A stretch of 64,000 bases of DNA from Jacaranda mimosifolia (Eukaryota > Streptophyta > Magnoliopsida > Lamiales > Bignoniaceae). Position numbers and translations under genes: made by a program. The notes beneath the pieces were generated by a model. The model worked only from the letters and a program-made list of their open reading frames with translations. It did not search any database and was not told the DNA's origin. This document shows positions 60,301 through 64,000 of the stretch, in pieces (positions within the stretch are counted from its first letter, which is position 1; the number at the start of each line of letters is the position of its first letter). The stretch covers positions 33,438,760-33,502,759 of the forward strand of contig CM032127.1 in NCBI GenBank assembly GCA_018894105.1, written 5' to 3'.

Positions 60301-63300
60301 GAGAAGGAGATATTTCAGGAGAAAGTTCTCAAAGAAAAAAGGAGACAGGTGCCATATTTGCCATAAGCAAGGTCACTGGGCTAGGAATGGTCCTAACAAG
60401 AAAAGGGACAAGATACTCAAACAGGTGTTCCAGCTAACCCAGTGTGATCTTGAGAATGAGGATCTGGAATCACTCTTTTCTGAGGAGGACGAGCCCTCTG
60501 AAAAGACGTTGTTTGCCCTAGAAGATGTTTCTGAAGCAGACTCTTCCTCTGAGGATGAGATCAATGAAGACCAGCTTCCTATCTTCGGAATTCAGTTCAT
60601 TGGTCTTGCTCTTGCCGTACCATTTGTGCAGGTACAAATTATTCCTCAGAAATATGACAACCCTATTACTCTGGTTGGTCTTATTGATACAGGGGCATCC
60701 AAATCTATCCTCAACCCTAGAGTTTTACCTGCCTCTTTCTGGAAAAAATATCATGAAGTCTTTCAGGTTGCTAACAGTGAGAATCTAACAATAGAACTGA
60801 TTAGCAAGCCTGTTAAGATACAATTTTTCCCAGAACTTTCCATCACTCACAAATTCCTTGGTTCCTCTTTGCCTAAACAAGATATTGTGATAGGGTTTGA
60901 TATCATTAAACAGCTTTGGGAAAAGAAAGTAATACCTAAATCTGAAGGTCTTAGATTTAAGTCTTATTTTCTTCCCTACATCAAACCTCATTACAATATG
61001 TCTTTCCAAACTGAGTCCATTACTGATGTACATACCCTTTTAATTAGAGATTGTTGTGCAGAATCTCACTCTGATTTCATTCATAAATGCACAAATCCCC
61101 TTTGGAAAAATTCAGAGTTTTTTGTACAGCTTCCTTTTAAAAAAGATGTATATATAAACCCTACAAAAGCCAGTCATCCAGGAATGCCTCCAGAACAACT
61201 TGAACTAGCAACCAGAGAATTAGCTCAGCTCCGTGATGAAGGACTTATTGAAGATACCAATTCTCCATGGGCTAGTCAGGCATTCTATGTAAATAAGAGA
61301 TCTGAACAGGCGAGGGGAAAGATGAGACTGGTTATTAATTACAAGCCCCTTAACTACTTTCTTGCTGATGAGAAGTTCCCGTTACAGAATCGGAATTGCC
61401 TGTTTTCAAATCTGACCAAAGCCAATGTATTCTCAAAGTTTGACTTAAAAGCAGGGTTTTGGCAGATAGGCATCCATCCAGAAGATCGGTACAAGACTGC
61501 ATTCTGTATCCCAAATGCTCATTTCCAATGGACGGTCATTCCTTTTGGTTTAAAAACAGCTCCATCATTATTCCAGAAGGCTATGGTTAAAATCTTTGAG
61601 CCTTTGTTCCCAAATGCGTTGGTTTACATTGATGATATCTTGCTGTTTTCTGAAGATATGCAGACACACTTATTTCTTCTGCATAAATTTGGGGACCTTG
61701 TAAGACAGTATGGAATAATGCTCTCAGAAAAGAAGATGACCATCGCACAAAGTGAAATAGAGTTCTTGGGAATGTTTATCAAGGATGGACAATATTCCTT
61801 ACAGCCTCATATTGCCACTGAGCTTCTCAAATTCCCAGACGATTTGGAATCCAAGCAGCACATTCAACAGTTTCTTGGAGTAATCAACTATGCTGCTGAT
61901 TTCATTCCCAGACTAGCATCAATCATCAGACCACTACAGGATATGCTTAAGAAAAATCCTCCACAATGGTCTCATGCTCAGAGGAAAGCAGTTCAATCCA
62001 TTAAAGCGGTCATTCAAAAGCTTCCTCCATTACAAATTCCTTCAGATGGGAAAAGGATTCTTCAGACAGATGCTAGTGATTCATTCTGGGCTGCAGTTCT
62101 CATTGAAGAAAAGGAAGGAAAGAGAAAAGTGTGTGGTTTCAAAAGTGGTTCTTTCAAGCTTGCAGAACAACACTACCACTCAACTTACAAGGAGATTTTG
62201 GCGGTAAAGAAAGGTATTGAAAAGTTCCAATTTCATCTTATCGGCCATCATTTCTTTGTGGAAATGGACATGACTGCCTTCCCTAAAATGCTGAGTTTCA
62301 AGCCTCATACTATTCCTCCTAAGCAATTACTCAGATGGGCGGAATGGTTTTCTCAGTACTCTTTCACTGTCAACCATATCAAAGGGAAGAATAATGTCCT
62401 TGCTGATCTACTTTCCAGGCCTAAATTCTTTGAAATACCCAGAAGACATATTCCCATCATTTGCATGTTTTCTCCAGCACCACCTCCAAAAATCCCTACC
62501 TTTTATGACTTCCCTCTTGACAGTCTTCCTCCAGAGTTGTTTGACCTAATCAAAACCAAAACTCTTAAGTCCAGAGCTAAGGAATTCATGTTAAAATACC
62601 AATCCCTTACTGTTAGAAAAACTGGACTTCACACTTTTGGTGGTTTAGGTTTCCGTCCAGACTATCCATTCTTCACCTTGTTCAGCGTATCCAATCCTTT
62701 TCATCTCATGTTTTCCAAAGAACTTATTTGCATGCTTTGGTATATGCTTGAACAATGGAAGATTGCTGTGGAATTTCCTATTGAACAATCTATCAGATGG
62801 ATAGCAGAGTTACACAGCGGATGGTTTGATGATTTCGATGATAATCCCTGTGCCAGATCATTTCTTGAATGGTTTTATCCGTTATCAATTTGGATGAAAT
62901 TATTCAAAGTTATTCAAATTAAACAGGTTGGAAGAACTGAACCAGGAGTCTCTGTTGTTTTCATCCTTTCAAGACAAAGTTCTCCTCACATCCATAACTT
63001 ACCATATTTTTACTCAGTTCAAGAATATGGTGTTTTTCCGTATTTCCTCAACAAAGAGTTTTTTGAACATGGAAGTGAGATCAGAGAATTTCAAAGGAAA
63101 ATGGCAGAGAATAATTCTATTGTTCCACCTCAGATATGGCCCAGATTTGAAGAGGATGCTCCATGGGAACAAATGCCTATTGACTATGCTATACAGCTGC
63201 AAAATGATGCCAGAGCTTACTTTGAGCAGTTTTATACAGAGTACAATAGGACTACCCCAGAACATATGTGGGGGTCTTCGAAGGCTTATTTCAAGACACA

Positions 63301-63598
63301 TTGGAATTCACTTTCTCATAATAAGTCTTCCCAGGGTGTTGCTGCTACTGTCCCATGCTCGTTTCCAGTTGTTTCTACACTCGCCCCAACGATTCCTACT
63401 TCATTAGATAAGGGTAAGGAAAAGGTGATTGAACAAGACGATATGATGGAATCACAGGACCCTTATGAGCTGGAATCACAATGGATGGAAAAAGCTGGGA
63501 TTACTGTTGACCTTAACAATCCGTTGAGTCAGACTCCACCACAGAACACATCACGCGTGGTGTTTGGCCCATTTCCTGCTGGCTTTTTGACTGAATAA
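57350..63598 (+). CDS. Pararetrovirus polyprotein, uninterrupted
   Basis: One open frame. It is open from an ATG at 57,272 (2,108 codons), but that lies before the primer site, so I choose the ATG at 57,350 (about 2,082 codons). Residues below count from 57,272. Movement protein at about 60-300 (30K type, LLDTR with Asp179). Acidic run DSDDEEYY near 435-450. Coiled coil about 530-600. Coat protein about 770-970, basic tract 990-1026, zinc knuckle 1027-1040 with C, C and H ligands but Gly at the last ligand. Aspartic protease LIDTGAS (Asp1139). RT about 1290-1560 with YIDD at 1452-1455. RNase H about 1590-1720 (Asp1600, Asp1712). About 390 C-terminal residues of unknown role. It lacks the decay seen in every neighbour. 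Confidence 0.93.
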   Translation: MDSLLPRPATSTSSSSSLVPSPSFRKSDASKIDSLYEVTYLPDNEKVPLTNLPLINPYNAFTKPISSFTKTVKSLITPSKVQVKEYVQASAFDQHFLPATEKEQMVSIELPSHLPRLWLSEGYTHIHFGAIRFALTLHGRKGLPTTARIALLDTRYSDYQHACIGTVQTTLNSGTVLVTMFPNFNLPISDPCLQSALKLQIQICGAVPTATTYSATLHYQMVYRIQNHSIDFAYPQETNEALLISVDTDHIPSCTYVPRQLPKEELQKLIPESWITAYEQTHQASRDSKPIQSTEPSFHKNKDGTVEIKFQKQKEKTGIPSCFNPAYSIGPEMTIYGFDGCGSPIYAPPEVPEAPRQRPSRLSRDDPFVDTLGQPSGKFDYLVKYTPPPPSPWPTTHTGWGVQEGYEDSDDEEYYKDDDDDYIPLLPSHDCLDEDPIPSQIMMFGPTSSSFQQLNYPPKEIQTPEYNHSWKVRNPTTRRSDGSTMEVSAAEATLNWQSENAVVQNHMLQKIVKSQERIEAKIDNQLSATIQALKERIDLVHNEIMRLLQASQPFSHKEQEIRTLKTQLKSLEEQYQRDSIWSTPQPAVSSYPVVSQPLHGLDNFKKMFGDSSSFFSPEEYKKKSNPQTSSSTALSIAEPTQPKPSQFMMQNSSSSNPITDYLKKAADHEDNKPNRPWPVFVTEDISDTEELSEDIPLLFMNQPPEERTPDTPQEPVVDDEPETSQQGQQRNPPPTYSYSSNSGHLFSFDDIPPSQWKDRIHEMMSWCVTELQKPGADLTNVINGFTARMTGTLKEWWYALGEYRQIQARNSPNIETFMSTIYIEFLGKHENNIDVAREEFFKMKCCSFERKDLEKHFQRMSQKFYILGGMDNPNLKQAYINSIPESLGREALRLIEMRGRTLENASLGEIYQFIFKALEKLCNNWKFFKEFQETGRKFSKECDRKDLQIKCKTEKCQCPEKSHKHHKRFKKHRDFHHQQWRPRRRRRYFRRKFSKKKGDRCHICHKQGHWARNGPNKKRDKILKQVFQLTQCDLENEDLESLFSEEDEPSEKTLFALEDVSEADSSSEDEINEDQLPIFGIQFIGLALAVPFVQVQIIPQKYDNPITLVGLIDTGASKSILNPRVLPASFWKKYHEVFQVANSENLTIELISKPVKIQFFPELSITHKFLGSSLPKQDIVIGFDIIKQLWEKKVIPKSEGLRFKSYFLPYIKPHYNMSFQTESITDVHTLLIRDCCAESHSDFIHKCTNPLWKNSEFFVQLPFKKDVYINPTKASHPGMPPEQLELATRELAQLRDEGLIEDTNSPWASQAFYVNKRSEQARGKMRLVINYKPLNYFLADEKFPLQNRNCLFSNLTKANVFSKFDLKAGFWQIGIHPEDRYKTAFCIPNAHFQWTVIPFGLKTAPSLFQKAMVKIFEPLFPNALVYIDDILLFSEDMQTHLFLLHKFGDLVRQYGIMLSEKKMTIAQSEIEFLGMFIKDGQYSLQPHIATELLKFPDDLESKQHIQQFLGVINYAADFIPRLASIIRPLQDMLKKNPPQWSHAQRKAVQSIKAVIQKLPPLQIPSDGKRILQTDASDSFWAAVLIEEKEGKRKVCGFKSGSFKLAEQHYHSTYKEILAVKKGIEKFQFHLIGHHFFVEMDMTAFPKMLSFKPHTIPPKQLLRWAEWFSQYSFTVNHIKGKNNVLADLLSRPKFFEIPRRHIPIICMFSPAPPPKIPTFYDFPLDSLPPELFDLIKTKTLKSRAKEFMLKYQSLTVRKTGLHTFGGLGFRPDYPFFTLFSVSNPFHLMFSKELICMLWYMLEQWKIAVEFPIEQSIRWIAELHSGWFDDFDDNPCARSFLEWFYPLSIWMKLFKVIQIKQVGRTEPGVSVVFILSRQSSPHIHNLPYFYSVQEYGVFPYFLNKEFFEHGSEIREFQRKMAENNSIVPPQIWPRFEEDAPWEQMPIDYAIQLQNDARAYFEQFYTEYNRTTPEHMWGSSKAYFKTHWNSLSHNKSSQGVAATVPCSFPVVSTLAPTIPTSLDKGKEKVIEQDDMMESQDPYELESQWMEKAGITVDLNNPLSQTPPQNTSRVVFGPFPAGFLTE

Positions 63599-63780
63599 AA
63601 GCTAGCGTCTTTACAGCTTTCAGTTTGCTTTTGCTTTGTTTGGTTTGTCGTTTGTTTGTATTATTGGGTTTTGCTTTTTATCTTGTTTAAAGTTGTTTTT
63701 AATTATTGTACTTGTTGTCGAGTGAGTCAGATAAGTCCTGTACTGTAATTATTTTAGTTTGTCGCTTGTCAAACCTCCCT
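63599..63780 (+). promoter_or_regulatory. Viral intergenic/promoter region
   Basis: T-rich region after the stop codon, with TGAGTCA at 63,723-63,729, a possible bZIP activator site. It sits where caulimovirids carry the enhancer part of their full-length RNA promoter. Function inferred from position. Confidence 0.55.
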
Positions 63781-63789
63781 CTATATAAA
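63781..63789 (+). promoter_or_regulatory. Viral TATA box
   Basis: CTATATAAAG in the context CCCTCTATATAAAGGGATG, very like the TATA box of caulimovirid genomic RNA promoters. Transcription would start about 30 bp downstream. Confidence 0.8.
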
Positions 63790-63831
63790 GGGATGAGTTT
63801 TCAGTTTGTAAGCAGATTGAGTGGGGAGAAA

Positions 63832-63837
63832 AATAAA
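63832..63837 (+). terminator. Viral poly(A) signal
   Basis: AATAAA about 45 bp after the TATA box, i.e. soon after the expected start site. In this family the signal is passed on first reading and used after a full turn, giving terminally redundant RNA. Confidence 0.65.
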
Positions 63838-64000
63838 ATCATCTTTTAAGCATCTCTTGTTTCCTTTACTTTTTCCAGTTTCGTTTACTATTCCGCTACC
63901 ATCTTCGAACTTTTAAAACTTAAGTATGCTCTGCAGTTGCCTTTAATATGATCCACTGCATCAGAAAAGGTTTTAATTTTCCTTCTCTAAGTTTAGTTTT

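Larger units (their letters stand above)
57250..64000 (+). mobile_element. Endogenous pararetrovirus (petuvirus-like Caulimoviridae)
   Basis: A tRNA-Met primer-binding site, a single giant polyprotein gene, then a TATA box and poly(A) signal follow each other as in a linearised plant pararetrovirus genome. There is no integrase and there are no LTRs, which separates it from Ty3/gypsy elements. The movement-protein domain is a viral hallmark. Domain order movement protein, coat protein, protease, RT, RNase H in one frame is known from petuviruses; the genus assignment is inference. It runs past the window edge, so a second copy or the rest of the leader may follow. Confidence 0.88.

Noticed and set aside
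60373..60564. Minus-strand Ser/Glu-rich frame inside the viral gene
   Set aside because: Shadow of the acidic coding stretch on the other strand, with no start context or homology.
57250..64000. Ty3/gypsy retrotransposon
   Set aside because: No integrase and no LTRs; has a 30K movement protein domain and a pararetrovirus promoter layout.

Overview
The window is nuclear DNA of a flowering plant. It is AT-rich, has almost no intact host genes, and is built from three kinds of invading DNA: plastid DNA, LTR retrotransposons and a plant pararetrovirus. Gene names for fragments come from recalling plastid and transposon protein families, not from database searches, and fragment edges are good to about 5-20 bases.

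Region 1 (1-14,146) is a nuclear plastid-DNA mosaic (NUPT). More than 50 pieces, mostly 30-200 bp, are joined in scrambled order and on both strands. Recognised sources are 16S and 23S rRNA, trnI, trnA, trnR, trnL, trnN and trnG, ycf1, ycf2, ycf3, psaA, psaB, psbA, psbB, psbD, petB, atpB, ndhA, ndhB, ndhD, rpoB, rpoC2, rps2, rps11, rps12, rpl2, rpl20, infA, accD, ccsA and rbcL. One atpB/ycf2/23S junction is amplified as three tandem units of about 374 bp. All genes here are broken and carry transition mutations.

Region 2 (14,147-51,385) is a nest of one Ty1/copia-like family with unusually long LTRs (about 2.2 kb). Copies lie in both orientations and are degenerate. Three long internal regions can be read: A on the plus strand (about 17.2-24.3 kb), B on the minus strand with both LTRs (26,617-38,063), and C on the plus strand (38,064-42,977). 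Fragments and solo LTRs fill the rest. A 1.2-kb non-autonomous CACTA transposon with a TGC target duplication sits inside the gag-pol region of B.

Region 3 (51,386-about 57,250) starts with a second CACTA terminus that interrupts an LTR. It then holds AT-rich DNA, two microsatellites and a broken minus-strand copy of a CER1-type wax-alkane gene.

Region 4 (about 57,250-64,000) is an endogenous plant pararetrovirus. A tRNA-Met primer-binding site is followed by one uninterrupted frame of about 2,100 codons, with movement protein, coat protein, protease, reverse transcriptase and RNase H in that order, and a long C-terminal region. Downstream are a TATA box and a poly(A) signal typical of the family. 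The order and single frame point to a petuvirus-like member of Caulimoviridae. It is the only long open gene in the window and the most notable item, because everything around it is heavily decayed. The fourth zinc ligand of its coat-protein knuckle is missing.
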